Shown here one piece after another: positions 55,416-64,000 of a DNA stretch of 64,000 bases. The notes beneath the pieces were generated by a model that saw nothing but the letters and a program-made list of their open reading frames with translations, was not told the DNA's origin and ran no database searches. The number at the start of each line of letters is the position of its first letter. Within the stretch, counting starts at the first letter, position 1. This stretch comes from Thalassotalea sp. Sam97 (GTDB lineage Bacteria; Pseudomonadota; Gammaproteobacteria; Enterobacterales; Alteromonadaceae): the NCBI RefSeq assembly GCF_041379765.1, contig NZ_CP166919.1:1550001-1614000 (forward strand), in the 5' to 3' direction. The translations under genes were made by a program, and so were the position numbers.

Positions 55416-57503
55416 ATGTTTTATAACAAATCTATATTGGCTGCAGTGATCAGTACGTCACTTGTGGCTAGCTTTGCGCATTATGCATACGCTGAGCAGT
55501 CAATAGAAACCATAACCGTACATGGTGAATTTAGGGCAAAGACGTTGCAGCAAAGCGCGTCCAGTTTGTCTGTTGTTGATGAGCAAGCTATTGCTGTACG
55601 GCAAGCACAAAATTTAGAAGAAATTATTCAAACCACAGCGAACGTTAATTTTGCCAGTGGTTCGAATAGAGCGCGCCATTATCAAATACGAGGCATCGGT
55701 GAGCGCAGTCAATACAGTGAGCCTATTAACCCATCTGTCGGGGTGATCATTGATGATATTGACTTTACTGGTATTGGTGGGGTTACATCTTTGTTCGATA
55801 TTGACCAAGTCGAAGTATTGCGTGGACCGCAAGGAACCAAATTCGGTGCCAACGCACTTGCTGGCGTCATCAACATGGTAAGTAAGGCGCCAAGCTCTGA
55901 TCTGCAAGGAAGATTCAAAGCACTGCTCGGTAATTACAATGCAACAGCACTTGCTGGTGCCGTGTCCGCAGCCATCAATGATCAATTGGCTTACAGAGTC
56001 GCAGTAGAGCAATATAACAACGATGGTTTTATCGATAATGTCTATTTAAATCGCGACGATACTAATCGACGAGATGAGTTTTCTAGCCGTGTTAAGCTGG
56101 CGTATAAACCCAGTGAGCATGTTGAGGTCGACACGACGTTATTATACATCAACTTCGATAATGGCTATGACAGTTTCAGCTTAGACAATACGAGGGAAAC
56201 AAGATCGGATAAACCAGGTTTTGATAATCAACAAACCTTCGCCGCGAGTATCAAAGCACGTTTATCAGACGTGGGCTTTGCCAATATGGAATTGATCGCC
56301 ACCCATTCTTCAAGTAACCTTGATTATGGTTATGACGAAGATTGGTCCAATCCAACGCTGTGCCGTGAGAATTCGTGTCCTTATGGTGATTACGCGTCAA
56401 CCGATCATTATTTTCGCAATCGTCAATTAACCAGTGCGGAAGTGCGCTGGTTATCAAAACCATCATCACCGTTATTTGACACCACCGATTGGGTTGCAGG
56501 CGTTTATCTGAAACACGAAGATAATGACTTACAACGACGATATACCTACGCACCAGATTTTAGCTCACAATACTCAACATCGACGCTAGCTGGTTTCATC
56601 GAACTTGATACATACCTATCAGAGCGAGTTGAACTGACAACGGGTTTACGTATGGAGCATTGGCAATTGACATATCGAGATAATCAAGCCTTACGTAACG
56701 ATATTGACGATGTTATGTGGGGGGGGAAGATTGTTTTGGCGTACCAACAAACAGCCAATACTTTGTGGTATGGGTCGGTTAATCGAGGCTTTAAAGCCGG
56801 CGGTATGAATACCGACGGTTCACTTGATGAGAAGCTAATGCCATTTTCTACTGAGCACCTGACAAATTACGAGCTTGGCATCAAGTCGAGCTTTGTCAAT
56901 GACGAAGTGCGCATTCGCTTGGCCGTGTTTAATATGCAACGCTCTGACATGCAAGTAAAAACCTATTTACAATTACCACGCCCAGATGGTTCATCCGAGT
57001 TTATTACCTATTTGAGTAACGCTGCATCAGGTCGAAACTGGGGGGCGGAATTGGAAACCAACGTCGATGTCAGTGAAGACGTTGAATTTTATACATCCTT
57101 GGGATTATTAGACAGTGAATATCAGCAATTTATTAATGCCAATGGCGAAGATTATAGTGGTCAGCAGCAAGCTCATGCACCTAATTATCAGTATCATCTC
57201 GGCGTTAATTATTATCCGTTTGACGGCTTCAAAATTAACGTCAATATTGATGGCAAGGCTGCTTACTACTTCTCTGATACGCATCGCGATAAAAGTGATT
57301 CTATAACATTGCTAAATGCATCTATTCGTTATGATGCTGAGCCTTTTTTGGTGACACTATGGGGCCGAAACATTAACAATAAAGAGTATAAAACGCGAGG
57401 CTTCTTTTTTGGTAATGATCCACGTGATGGCTATACAGCGAAAGGCTACTATCAGTTTGGCGCACCAGCGGAATACGGTTTAACACTGGAGTATGTATTT
57501 TAA
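55416..57503 (+). CDS. TonB-dependent receptor for thiamine (putative)
   Basis: A 695-residue outer-membrane receptor: signal peptide (cleavage about ...HYAYA-E), a TonB box-like TITVHG near the mature N-terminus, a plug domain (about residues 45-155, with VEVLRGPQGTKFGANALAGVINM) and a beta-barrel ending in TLEYVF. The family carries vitamins or iron chelates with TonB energy. The TPP riboswitch directly upstream and the PnuT and kinase genes downstream indicate uptake of thiamine or a phosphorylated or precursor form. Translation is probably controlled by the riboswitch. Confidence 0.88.
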   Translation: MFYNKSILAAVISTSLVASFAHYAYAEQSIETITVHGEFRAKTLQQSASSLSVVDEQAIAVRQAQNLEEIIQTTANVNFASGSNRARHYQIRGIGERSQYSEPINPSVGVIIDDIDFTGIGGVTSLFDIDQVEVLRGPQGTKFGANALAGVINMVSKAPSSDLQGRFKALLGNYNATALAGAVSAAINDQLAYRVAVEQYNNDGFIDNVYLNRDDTNRRDEFSSRVKLAYKPSEHVEVDTTLLYINFDNGYDSFSLDNTRETRSDKPGFDNQQTFAASIKARLSDVGFANMELIATHSSSNLDYGYDEDWSNPTLCRENSCPYGDYASTDHYFRNRQLTSAEVRWLSKPSSPLFDTTDWVAGVYLKHEDNDLQRRYTYAPDFSSQYSTSTLAGFIELDTYLSERVELTTGLRMEHWQLTYRDNQALRNDIDDVMWGGKIVLAYQQTANTLWYGSVNRGFKAGGMNTDGSLDEKLMPFSTEHLTNYELGIKSSFVNDEVRIRLAVFNMQRSDMQVKTYLQLPRPDGSSEFITYLSNAASGRNWGAELETNVDVSEDVEFYTSLGLLDSEYQQFINANGEDYSGQQQAHAPNYQYHLGVNYYPFDGFKINVNIDGKAAYYFSDTHRDKSDSITLLNASIRYDAEPFLVTLWGRNINNKEYKTRGFFFGNDPRDGYTAKGYYQFGAPAEYGLTLEYVF

Positions 57504-57555
57504 TGATTAGCTTCCCGAACGTTGCTTTATTTATTCATGTATTGGTGAGGTAGGT

Positions 57556-57840
57556 ATGCAAGCTTCAATTGATATTAGCCTTTATCCATTAGCGCAAAAC
57601 TCATTCAAAGATGACATTTGGCGCTTTATTTTCGCATTACGAGAGGTCGAAGGGTTAACTGTTATCACCAACGGTATGAGCACACAAGTATTTGGCGACT
57701 ATGATCTTGCTGTTACCAATGTGATGAAGCAAATTAAAGTCGCTCATCAACAACTCGGCAGTGCGGTTTTTGTTGTTAAATTTATTGCTGCCGAACAGCC
57801 ATTAATACACCCTGAAAATGAACCTACTAACATAGAATAA
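57556..57840 (+). CDS. YkoF-like thiamine/HMP-binding protein
   Basis: A 94-residue soluble protein with the YkoF/MTH1187 fold pattern: QASIDISLYPLAQNSF at the start, then GLTVITNGMSTQVFGDYD, and a long helix with MKQIKVAHQQLG. YkoF-type domains bind thiamine or its pyrimidine half (HMP). The ATG follows GAGGTAGGT. Its position, between the riboswitch-controlled receptor and the PnuT-type transporter, fits a binding or carrier role for thiamine; this role is inferred. Confidence 0.75.
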   Translation: MQASIDISLYPLAQNSFKDDIWRFIFALREVEGLTVITNGMSTQVFGDYDLAVTNVMKQIKVAHQQLGSAVFVVKFIAAEQPLIHPENEPTNIE

Positions 57841-57850
57841 AGGACGTCCT

Positions 57851-58477
57851 GTGTTTGAAAACAGTTTTAATTACTTCGTTAACGCCCCAGCCTGGGAATT
57901 ACTGGCGGTAGCGCTTTCGGTTACCTACGTTGTATTGGTCGCTCGTAATAATGTTTGGTGCTGGCCAGCGGCATTAGTTAGCACACTGATATTCACCATC
58001 ATTTTTTATGATGTGTCGTTATTAATGGAATCGTTATTAAACGCGTATTACATGATAATGGCTGTTTATGGTTGGTACCGTTGGAAAAATGCCCACTTTA
58101 TTTTAGGTGACAATAGTTTACGTATTTGCACTTGGCGTTGGCAACGACATGTGTTGCTTATTACCATGTTATCGGTGATAAGCGTGGTACTCGGGTGGTT
58201 TATGGATAACTATACGCTCGCCGATTATGCCTATCTTGATACATTTACCACCGTATTTGCCATAGCCACGACCTATTTAGTCACCATAAAGCTTCTTGAA
58301 AATTGGTTTTATTGGATCGTGATCAATCTTGTATCGGTTTATCTCTATTTACAAAAAGGTCTTGAGCCCACTGCGATGCTGGCAATATTTAATGTTGTCA
58401 TGTGCTTTTTCGGCATACATAAATGGTATGCAGATTATCAAGTGCAAGAAACCACTGGTAACCATGAACGCAGTTGA
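57851..58477 (+). CDS. pnuT: PnuC-family transporter, probably thiamine-specific (PnuT)
   Basis: A 208-residue membrane protein of the PnuC family with about seven helices. The characteristic segments are NAYYMIMAVYGWYRW and WIVINLVSVYLYLQKGL. PnuC imports nicotinamide riboside; members linked to TPP riboswitches are called PnuT and import thiamine by facilitated diffusion, with phosphorylation trapping the substrate inside. The GTG start has AAGGACG upstream. The gene sits in the riboswitch operon and its 3' end overlaps the kinase start. Confidence 0.85.
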   Translation: MFENSFNYFVNAPAWELLAVALSVTYVVLVARNNVWCWPAALVSTLIFTIIFYDVSLLMESLLNAYYMIMAVYGWYRWKNAHFILGDNSLRICTWRWQRHVLLITMLSVISVVLGWFMDNYTLADYAYLDTFTTVFAIATTYLVTIKLLENWFYWIVINLVSVYLYLQKGLEPTAMLAIFNVVMCFFGIHKWYADYQVQETTGNHERS

Positions 58478-59393
58478 TGCAGATATAGCGGCGATAAGCA
58501 CGCGTATCGAAGACTTGATTGCTCAATGCAACATAGGGACTATGTTGCATTCGGTGGTTATATTACACGGCGGCTTAAGCAAGCAAACATGGAAGTTTAC
58601 CACCGAACGTGGTGTATATGTTTACCAAAAAGGTAATGAACCATGGCCTTTGTCTGACCAGCTACTGCATATCCTATATAAAAACAACATAACCATTGAA
58701 GCTCTTTACTATAACGCTGAACAAGCTGAAGCGATTTTTGTACACATTGACGGGAAACAATTAGATCAACAGGGCATAACACGGCAACAACAAATCAATG
58801 TGTTAGCACAACGTTTATGTCGCTTACATCAAATAAAACTATCAGCATCGCTTAAAAATATTACCAGATTAGATCACTCGTCGTTGTCTGCGTTGCTCAC
58901 CAATTTATTATCCAAGGTTGATGATGAAAAGTTGTTAAGGTTTTTAGGCTATGGGCGTCAGCAGATCAAGCAGTTGAGCGAGCGGCTGATTGATGCGCTG
59001 GAGATCGACGAGCAGCGCTTATGTGTTAATCACGGCGATGCAAATATGGCCAATGTGATCATAGCAGACAAAGATCTCCACCCCTGGTTTATTGACTTGG
59101 ACTGTGCTTGTTTAGCTGAGCCTGAATACGATATTGCGATGTGTATGGCGATAAATGCATTAACTGATGATGAACGATTAGCGTTTGCACGCCATTATCA
59201 AGCCGGCATAGAGCCTAAAGATGTGAAAATTGAACATGAGAAGGTTACGCGTTACCTTGATATTTGTTTGTTAATCAATGCATTATGGTACTTTCCTGAA
59301 TTTTCTCGTATTAATCAAATTTCACAAATTAAGGTGGCATTAGGTCATATCGATTCAGCTAAATCGATGTTGCATAGATGGTCGATGCGATAA
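58464..59393 (+). CDS. ThiK-like thiamine kinase (APH/choline kinase fold)
   Basis: A 309-residue kinase of the aminoglycoside phosphotransferase/choline kinase superfamily. It has the catalytic loop CVNHGDANMANVI (about residues 189-201) and the metal-binding FIDLDCACLAEPEYDIA. The N-terminal lobe is less conserved (ILHGGLSKQTWKF). In this operon it should phosphorylate thiamine to thiamine monophosphate and trap imported vitamin, as E. coli ThiK does; assignment rests on context. The ATG at 58464 overlaps the pnuT end by 14 nt; an in-frame upstream start lies inside pnuT and is rejected. Confidence 0.77.
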   Translation: MNAVDADIAAISTRIEDLIAQCNIGTMLHSVVILHGGLSKQTWKFTTERGVYVYQKGNEPWPLSDQLLHILYKNNITIEALYYNAEQAEAIFVHIDGKQLDQQGITRQQQINVLAQRLCRLHQIKLSASLKNITRLDHSSLSALLTNLLSKVDDEKLLRFLGYGRQQIKQLSERLIDALEIDEQRLCVNHGDANMANVIIADKDLHPWFIDLDCACLAEPEYDIAMCMAINALTDDERLAFARHYQAGIEPKDVKIEHEKVTRYLDICLLINALWYFPEFSRINQISQIKVALGHIDSAKSMLHRWSMR

Positions 59394-59451
59394 AATACGC
59401 AATTGCTACGACTAACTACCGTGCGTTTCTCAAGCTGATAACAGATAATGA

Positions 59452-60549
59452 ATGTCAGTGTTATTTAGAGTTTGTATTATTTTGAATTGGCAAGAAATAT
59501 TTGAAAATCGTAATCGTTTCTTTTGGTTTTTACACATCGGTGGCTGGATAGGTTTTGCCTTTGTTCATTACTTAGGTTCACTGTTACACGATTTACGTGA
59601 CTTATTTGTTTGGGTAATCTTCTTAAGCGCTTATGCAGGGGCGTTGTTTTCTTTACCACTGCGTTATGTATATCGCCGTGTATGGAATAGCTCACCATTA
59701 AAAATCGCTATTGTCGTCGTGCTGGCTTCATACATCTCGGGTGTTTGTTGGCAAGTGATAAAAAACGTTACCTACTGGGAAATATACAAGCACGGTTGGC
59801 GTCCTGATTTTTGGCTGTATTACACCAATGGCACGTTATGGTCATTTTATATCATGCTATCGTGGAGTGGTTTGTATTTTGTTTTTAAATACTACCAAAT
59901 GTTGCAAACCGAAAAGCAGAAGGTACTGAGTGCTTACAGCATGGCTAACGAAGCGCAGTTAAAAATGTTGCGCTACCAGCTTAACCCGCACTTTTTGTTT
60001 AATACCTTAAATGCCATCTCGACACTGATTTTGGTTAAAGAAAATGACAATGCCAACAAAATGGTGACGCGTCTGAGCGAATTTTTACGTTATTCATTGG
60101 ATATGGATCCTATGAAGAAGGTTACCTTGGCTCAGGAGATAAAGGCGTTACAACTTTATCTCGATATTGAAAAAGTCCGCTTTGAGGACCGTTTACAGCT
60201 GAAATTTGAGATCCAAGCAAATTGCCAAGACGCTTTGGTTCCGAGTATGGTGTTTCAACCCTTGGTTGAAAATGCCATTAAATACGCCGTCGCTGTTAGC
60301 GCAAATGGCGGCGTGATTGCCATTAAAGTGTCTCGGTTTGCCAACGATTTACTGCTTGAGTTGTCTGATGATGGCCCCGGCGCTGATATCGTTAATGGTG
60401 AATTATCAAGAGAAAAGGGCGTTGGTCTTAAAAACACCCGAGAACGACTGGCGGCATTATACGATCAAAATTATTCGATGGTGATCAGTGACAACGTACC
60501 TACAGGCGTTAAAATAAACATTCGAATTCCATATCAACGAGAGCAATAG
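59452..60549 (+). CDS. LytS/AlgZ-type sensor histidine kinase
   Basis: A 365-residue membrane kinase of the His_kinase (PF06580-like) family, with about four transmembrane helices in the first 150 residues. The kinase core has the phospho-acceptor His180 in LRYQLNPHFLFNTLNAIS, the N box MVFQPLVENAIKYA and the G box DDGPGADI with GVGLKNTRERL. It lacks the YehU GAF-like domain. The start is uncertain: ATG at 59452, or TTG at 59482 (LNWQEIF). Its partner is the LytTR response regulator 5 nt downstream. The signal is unknown. Confidence 0.87.
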   Translation: MSVLFRVCIILNWQEIFENRNRFFWFLHIGGWIGFAFVHYLGSLLHDLRDLFVWVIFLSAYAGALFSLPLRYVYRRVWNSSPLKIAIVVVLASYISGVCWQVIKNVTYWEIYKHGWRPDFWLYYTNGTLWSFYIMLSWSGLYFVFKYYQMLQTEKQKVLSAYSMANEAQLKMLRYQLNPHFLFNTLNAISTLILVKENDNANKMVTRLSEFLRYSLDMDPMKKVTLAQEIKALQLYLDIEKVRFEDRLQLKFEIQANCQDALVPSMVFQPLVENAIKYAVAVSANGGVIAIKVSRFANDLLLELSDDGPGADIVNGELSREKGVGLKNTRERLAALYDQNYSMVISDNVPTGVKINIRIPYQREQ

Positions 60550-60554
60550 TTGCC

Positions 60555-61376
60555 ATGACAAAGTTACGGACCTTGGTGGTTGATGATGAGCCGTTAGCAC
60601 GAAAAGGCCTGCAGATCCGATTGCAGGAGAATCCTGATATCGACATTATTGGTGAATGCGCCAATGGGATTGATGCGATTGAAACAATAAAAACGATGTC
60701 ACCAGATATCGTCTTTTTAGATATTCAAATGCCAGGGTTTAATGGCTTCGACGTGGTTCAACAGCTGATGTCTTTGAAGATTGAAATGCCAATGATAGTG
60801 TTTGTAACGGCTTTTGATCATTATGCGATTAAGGCTTTTGATGTGCGTGCAATTGATTATTTATTAAAACCTGTCGACGATGAGCGCTTAACTAGGGCCA
60901 TTAGTACGGTAAAAAGTGCGATGGCTGATAAACAAGCCTCACAGCATAAACAAAAGTTAGTACAACTGGTCAGTGAAGTAACGGGCAATGACTGCCAGCA
61001 AATTCTTGAAGATCTTGCGAGCAACTCGCCAGTAAATGTTAGCCAGTACTCCGATGTGCTGGCGATAAAAGATGTCGGCGAAACAACCTTGTTACCAACC
61101 AAAGATATCGTTTGTATCGATGCTGCTGGTGATTACATGTGTGTTCATACTCATAGTGATACGCACATTTTGCGTAAAACCATGAAAGAGCTTGAAGAGT
61201 TGCTTGATCCGCGACATTTTATTCGTATTCATCGCTCAACCATTGTAAACCGAAACTATATTGATAAATTTGGCAATAACGTCAATGGTGAATATTATCT
61301 GATATTGACGAATCACAAAGAGCTTAAAGTATCACGCAGCTATAAGGATAAGGTAAAACATGTCTTGCTTGGATAG
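60555..61376 (+). CDS. LytTR-family response regulator
   Basis: A 273-residue regulator with an N-terminal receiver domain (VVDDEPLARKGL; phospho-acceptor Asp56 in IVFLDIQMPG; Lys in YLLKPVDDERL) and a C-terminal LytTR DNA-binding domain (about residues 168-270, with FIRIHRSTIVNRNYI). It pairs with the histidine kinase just upstream, similar to AlgZ/AlgR or YehU/YehT pairs. The targets are unknown; they may include the neighbouring thiamine or sugar genes, but nothing in the sequence shows this. Confidence 0.9.
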   Translation: MTKLRTLVVDDEPLARKGLQIRLQENPDIDIIGECANGIDAIETIKTMSPDIVFLDIQMPGFNGFDVVQQLMSLKIEMPMIVFVTAFDHYAIKAFDVRAIDYLLKPVDDERLTRAISTVKSAMADKQASQHKQKLVQLVSEVTGNDCQQILEDLASNSPVNVSQYSDVLAIKDVGETTLLPTKDIVCIDAAGDYMCVHTHSDTHILRKTMKELEELLDPRHFIRIHRSTIVNRNYIDKFGNNVNGEYYLILTNHKELKVSRSYKDKVKHVLLG

Positions 61377-61545
61377 GCTAATCGACATGGTTACGTTACC
61401 ATAGTACCAGCTATTGTTAGCACATTGAGCTGTTGCCATAAATCGCCAATCAGCCGTTAGTAGCACAATGACAGACGAAGGTATTTACAGCGTTTCAATC
61501 ATTATATAACACGTCATTTAATGCAAAACCGATGTGACGAAAAAG

Positions 61546-62565
61546 TCAGAGGACTTGATTATTGGCGAGTCGAGCAATATCTAATACCGACTCTTGGGCG
61601 TTCATCAGCTCGCTGTTCACTTGCTTATTCTTTGTTACCGCGTCTTTAAGTGGTACTTCAACAACATGACTTGAACGTTCGCCAAGCATTATCATCGAAT
61701 TGTCGTGAACGATGCTTTCAACGGCAGCAACACCTAATTTAGTAGCGAGTATTCTATCTTTGGCAATGGGATTACCGCCACGTTGAATATAGCCCAATAT
61801 ACATGGTGTACAGTCTATGTTGGCATAATTTTCGAGATCATTAGCAAGCTGTTGAACACCACCTGGCCATAAGTTCTCTGCTGTAACGATCAGATAACTT
61901 GAACGACCGCGCAATTTTTTACAATCGTTAATGTGATGCGCGAGCTTTTGTAAGTGTTTCCCTGGGTTTTCGAAATTTTCAAAGGTGATGATTTGCTCTG
62001 CGCCAACGGCAATACCAACATTGAGCGCCAAGAAGCCACTGTGTCGACCCATGACTTCGATAATAAAAATTCGTTCAAATGCTTCCGCAGTATCGCGAAT
62101 TTTATCGATGGCTTCTATTGCCGTTTCTACTGCCGTTGCAAAGCCGATGGTATAGTCGGTTCCATCGATGTCATTGTCGATGGTTCCCGGTATGCCAATT
62201 AATTGACCGTCATAGTATAGGTCAAGCTTTAATAAGCCATTAAACGATCCGTCGCCACCAATTACCACAAGCGCATCAACGGCTAAGTCATGTAATGTCT
62301 TCGCCGCACGCTTGATCCCTTGTTCCGTTTTAAATTCCGCACAACGAGCACTTTTTAACATTGTACCGCCACAATGAATGATATCTCGCACGTCAGATTC
62401 AGTTAATGTGCGATATTGCGTGTTGATCAGACCATAATAGCCGTGCTCAAAGCCTAATACACGAAACCCTTGTTGGAGTGCTGCAAGTGTGATTGCACGG
62501 ATTGCCGCATTCATACCAGGGGCGTCACCACCGCTTGTCACAATACCTATGGTTTTACTTGGCAT
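61546..62565 (-). CDS. pfkA: ATP-dependent 6-phosphofructokinase
   Basis: A 339-residue PfkA-type enzyme, phosphorylating fructose 6-phosphate in glycolysis. Motifs are SGGDAPGMNAA (about residues 11-21), VVIGGDGSFNG and GIPGTIDNDIDGTDYTIGF with the catalytic Asp. The Gly in PGTID marks the ATP-dependent type (Lys occurs here in pyrophosphate-dependent enzymes). VMGRHSGF and GYIQRGGNP are further signature stretches. The gene lies near pyruvate kinase on the same strand, separated by a 716-bp region with a MITE-like element. Confidence 0.94.
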   Translation of the reverse strand: MPSKTIGIVTSGGDAPGMNAAIRAITLAALQQGFRVLGFEHGYYGLINTQYRTLTESDVRDIIHCGGTMLKSARCAEFKTEQGIKRAAKTLHDLAVDALVVIGGDGSFNGLLKLDLYYDGQLIGIPGTIDNDIDGTDYTIGFATAVETAIEAIDKIRDTAEAFERIFIIEVMGRHSGFLALNVGIAVGAEQIITFENFENPGKHLQKLAHHINDCKKLRGRSSYLIVTAENLWPGGVQQLANDLENYANIDCTPCILGYIQRGGNPIAKDRILATKLGVAAVESIVHDNSMIMLGERSSHVVEVPLKDAVTKNKQVNSELMNAQESVLDIARLANNQVL

Positions 62566-62681
62566 ATTATTAAGCTCCTATCGTGCTGTTATGTATAGTC
62601 TAACGCATTGTTATCGTTAACCTATTATAATAGCGAAAGTTAACGGGTTAATTTGATGTTAATCAATATGCAAGCTATTTA

Positions 62682-62881
62682 TACCAATTACACTAAGTTT
62701 GTGCCCAACTCAGAGTTAGGCCCGTAAATGGGCCTCTGGCAAACTCCCTACGGGTGAGTTTTAAAGGCTTTTATGCTGCGTAACTGATTTTGACAATGGA
62801 ATAACCATTCTTTGCAATCAAAGCCTTGCTTAAAAGCCTTTAAATTCTCACTGAGTGAGCAATAACTTAATGTGATTGGTA
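62682..62881 (-). mobile_element. MITE-like element, copy 2 (200 bp)
   Basis: The inverse of the element at 40155-40417, bounded by TACCAAT...ATTGGTA and flanked by TTA on both sides. It is nearly identical to copy 1 apart from lacking the 63-bp internal segment. It has no open frame. It lies upstream of pfkA, so it could affect the pfkA promoter region. Confidence 0.8.
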
Positions 62882-63220
62882 TTAGATTATCGTGGTTCGA
62901 TGACGAGGTGATTAAAAGCTGAAGGGTAAACGTTTGGTCATACTCTTCTAGAGCACGTCAGAGGCTGACGTGAAAAGCTGGGGTAGTATGGAGTTGACTA
63001 AAGCAAAACGTGATAAAGGTGAATTAAATAGCAAAACCCAAAAAGGGCGGCTGGTTATGCGATACAATGTGCGCGGTTATTGCGACTATCGAGATCTCTA
63101 ATCCAGATATTGTTTAATAGTTAATGACGGATGTTGTTTAGGTCTGTTTGTGTACTATCTGCACATGTTATTTTAGCTGTGCTAAGTCAGATGTTGTCGG
63201 TTTACCCGCTCATAAGTGTG
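62882..63220. other. intergenic region between MITE and pyruvate kinase
   Basis: About 340 bp without a gene. It contains a perfect hairpin, CACGTCAG-AGG-CTGACGTG, at 62954-62972, and nothing else that I recognise. Confidence 0.4.
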
Positions 63221-63249
63221 AACAAGCCAGCAAGTAATGCTGGCTTGTT
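63221..63249. terminator. hairpin downstream of pyruvate kinase
   Basis: A 12-bp perfect stem AACAAGCCAGCA / TGCTGGCTTGTT with a 5-nt loop, about 33 bp after the pyk stop on the minus strand. The T tract is poor, so its terminator activity is uncertain. Confidence 0.55.
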
Positions 63250-63281
63250 CGTTTTATGCTCTTGAGGCTTAGATAGGTGCA

Positions 63282-64000
63282 TTAAATGGTGATGATTTTC
63301 ATCGTGTTGGTCGCACCAACCGTCTCCATAGTGTCACCGTGGGTGATGATCACTTGATCGCCTTCATTTAGCTCAATAATACCCGCCGCTTTAACTGCTG
63401 CAATCGCATCTCGTGACAGCTTGTCTGAGGTTGACGTTGTGGTGTCAAAATAAACTGGGTAAACGCCACGGTAAATAGCTGTTTTCGATAGTGTTTTGTC
63501 ATGACGAGACAGCGACAGAATAGGTAAGCCAGAGGTGATTCGAGACATCATTTTTGCGGTTTTACCGGATTCAGTTAACGCAACCAGTGCCTTGACGCTT
63601 TCCATATGGTTAGCAGCGTACATGGCAGCCATCGGAATAGTTTCAGAGATATCTTCAAAAATACAATCTAAACGGTGCTTAGAGGTGTTAACTGAACGTT
63701 GTTTTTCTGCACCGATACAGACTTTTGCCATCGCTTTTACGGTTTCAACAGGGTATTTACCTGCCGCGGTTTCAGCACTTAACATAACGGCATCGGTACC
63801 ATCGAGAACGGCATTAGCAACATCCATTACTTCTGCACGAGTCGGCATTGGCTGGGTGATCATCGTTTCCATCATTTGTGTTGCGGTGATCACAACACGG
63901 TTTAATTGACGAGAACGCGCAATGATATGTTTTTGTTTGCCAACAAGCTCGGGATCGCCGATTTCAACGCCTAAATCCCCACGAGCAACCATAACAACAT
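63282..64000 (-). CDS. pykA: pyruvate kinase, C-terminal part (PykA-like)
   Basis: The frame is open to the end of the window, so the N-terminal half is missing; about 239 residues are visible. VMVARGDLGVEIGDPELV carries the substrate-binding loop and continues into HIIARSRQLNRVVITATQMMETMI, followed by PTRAEVMDVANAVLDGTDAVMLSAETAAGKYPVE. The closing ITHGDTMETVGATNTMKI is typical. The pattern IGDPELVGKQKHIIARSR is closer to E. coli PykA (type II) than PykF. It makes pyruvate and ATP from phosphoenolpyruvate. Confidence 0.93.
   Translation of the reverse strand, partial: VVMVARGDLGVEIGDPELVGKQKHIIARSRQLNRVVITATQMMETMITQPMPTRAEVMDVANAVLDGTDAVMLSAETAAGKYPVETVKAMAKVCIGAEKQRSVNTSKHRLDCIFEDISETIPMAAMYAANHMESVKALVALTESGKTAKMMSRITSGLPILSLSRHDKTLSKTAIYRGVYPVYFDTTTSTSDKLSRDAIAAVKAAGIIELNEGDQVIITHGDTMETVGATNTMKIITI

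Overview
This is a moderately AT-rich chromosomal window from a marine gammaproteobacterium. The housekeeping genes resemble E. coli/Shewanella orthologues, and several families typical of Alteromonadales and Vibrionales are present (DUF2982, DUF3087, DUF3718, DUF3466 with a GlyGly-CTERM-like tail, DUF2959). A Colwellia/Thalassotalea-like member of the Alteromonadales is my best guess; this is inferred from gene content, without a database search.

Layout. 0-2.7 kb: the end of an alpha/beta hydrolase, a convergent NanR-type GntR regulator and two small membrane proteins. 2.8-12.6 kb: a tight recC-recB-recD operon followed by a DUF3087 gene. 12.8-21.1 kb: a CadC-like membrane regulator with TPRs, a secreted DUF3718 protein, a cation/proton antiporter divergent from a Na/Pi cotransporter, an RNase D-like nuclease, a small beta-barrel candidate and a CBS-pair protein. 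21.2-30.0 kb: hrpA, a PilZ protein, rlmI, acylphosphatase, a quinone oxidoreductase and small conserved proteins. 30.1-31.6 kb: ten tandem initiator tRNA genes on the minus strand, one every 144 bp, with a decayed relic at the distal end. 31.8-40 kb: rlmKL, a glutaredoxin-like gene, uup, a DUF3466 gene, then upp-uraA. 40.1-46 kb: a MITE-like element, fabA, a small basic protein, then uvrY-uvrC, a sulfurtransferase and pgsA. 46.0-47.7 kb: fourteen tRNA genes (8 Gly, 2 Cys, 4 Leu), an expanded and internally duplicated form of the Gly-Cys-Leu cluster that follows pgsA in E. coli. 47.8-55 kb: two lipoproteins, a HIT protein, FadL, an M28 peptidase, a serine hydrolase and an orphan protein. 55.2-59.4 kb: a TPP riboswitch followed by a thiamine-uptake operon (TonB receptor, YkoF-like binding protein, PnuT-type transporter, ThiK-like kinase). 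59.4-64 kb: a LytS/LytTR two-component pair, pfkA, a second copy of the MITE-like element in opposite orientation, and the end of pyruvate kinase.

How it fits together: DNA repair (RecBCD, UvrC), translation capacity (24 intact tRNA genes, RlmI, RlmKL, Uup), pyrimidine salvage (Upp/UraA), lipid synthesis (FabA, PgsA, FadL), glycolysis (PfkA, Pyk) and vitamin B1 salvage. There is no prophage, CRISPR array or full insertion sequence. The most distinctive features are the two large tRNA arrays, the paired MITE-like elements with 3-bp target duplications, and the riboswitch-controlled thiamine operon with a possible Shine-Dalgarno sequestering hairpin. No clearly new multi-gene system was recognised.
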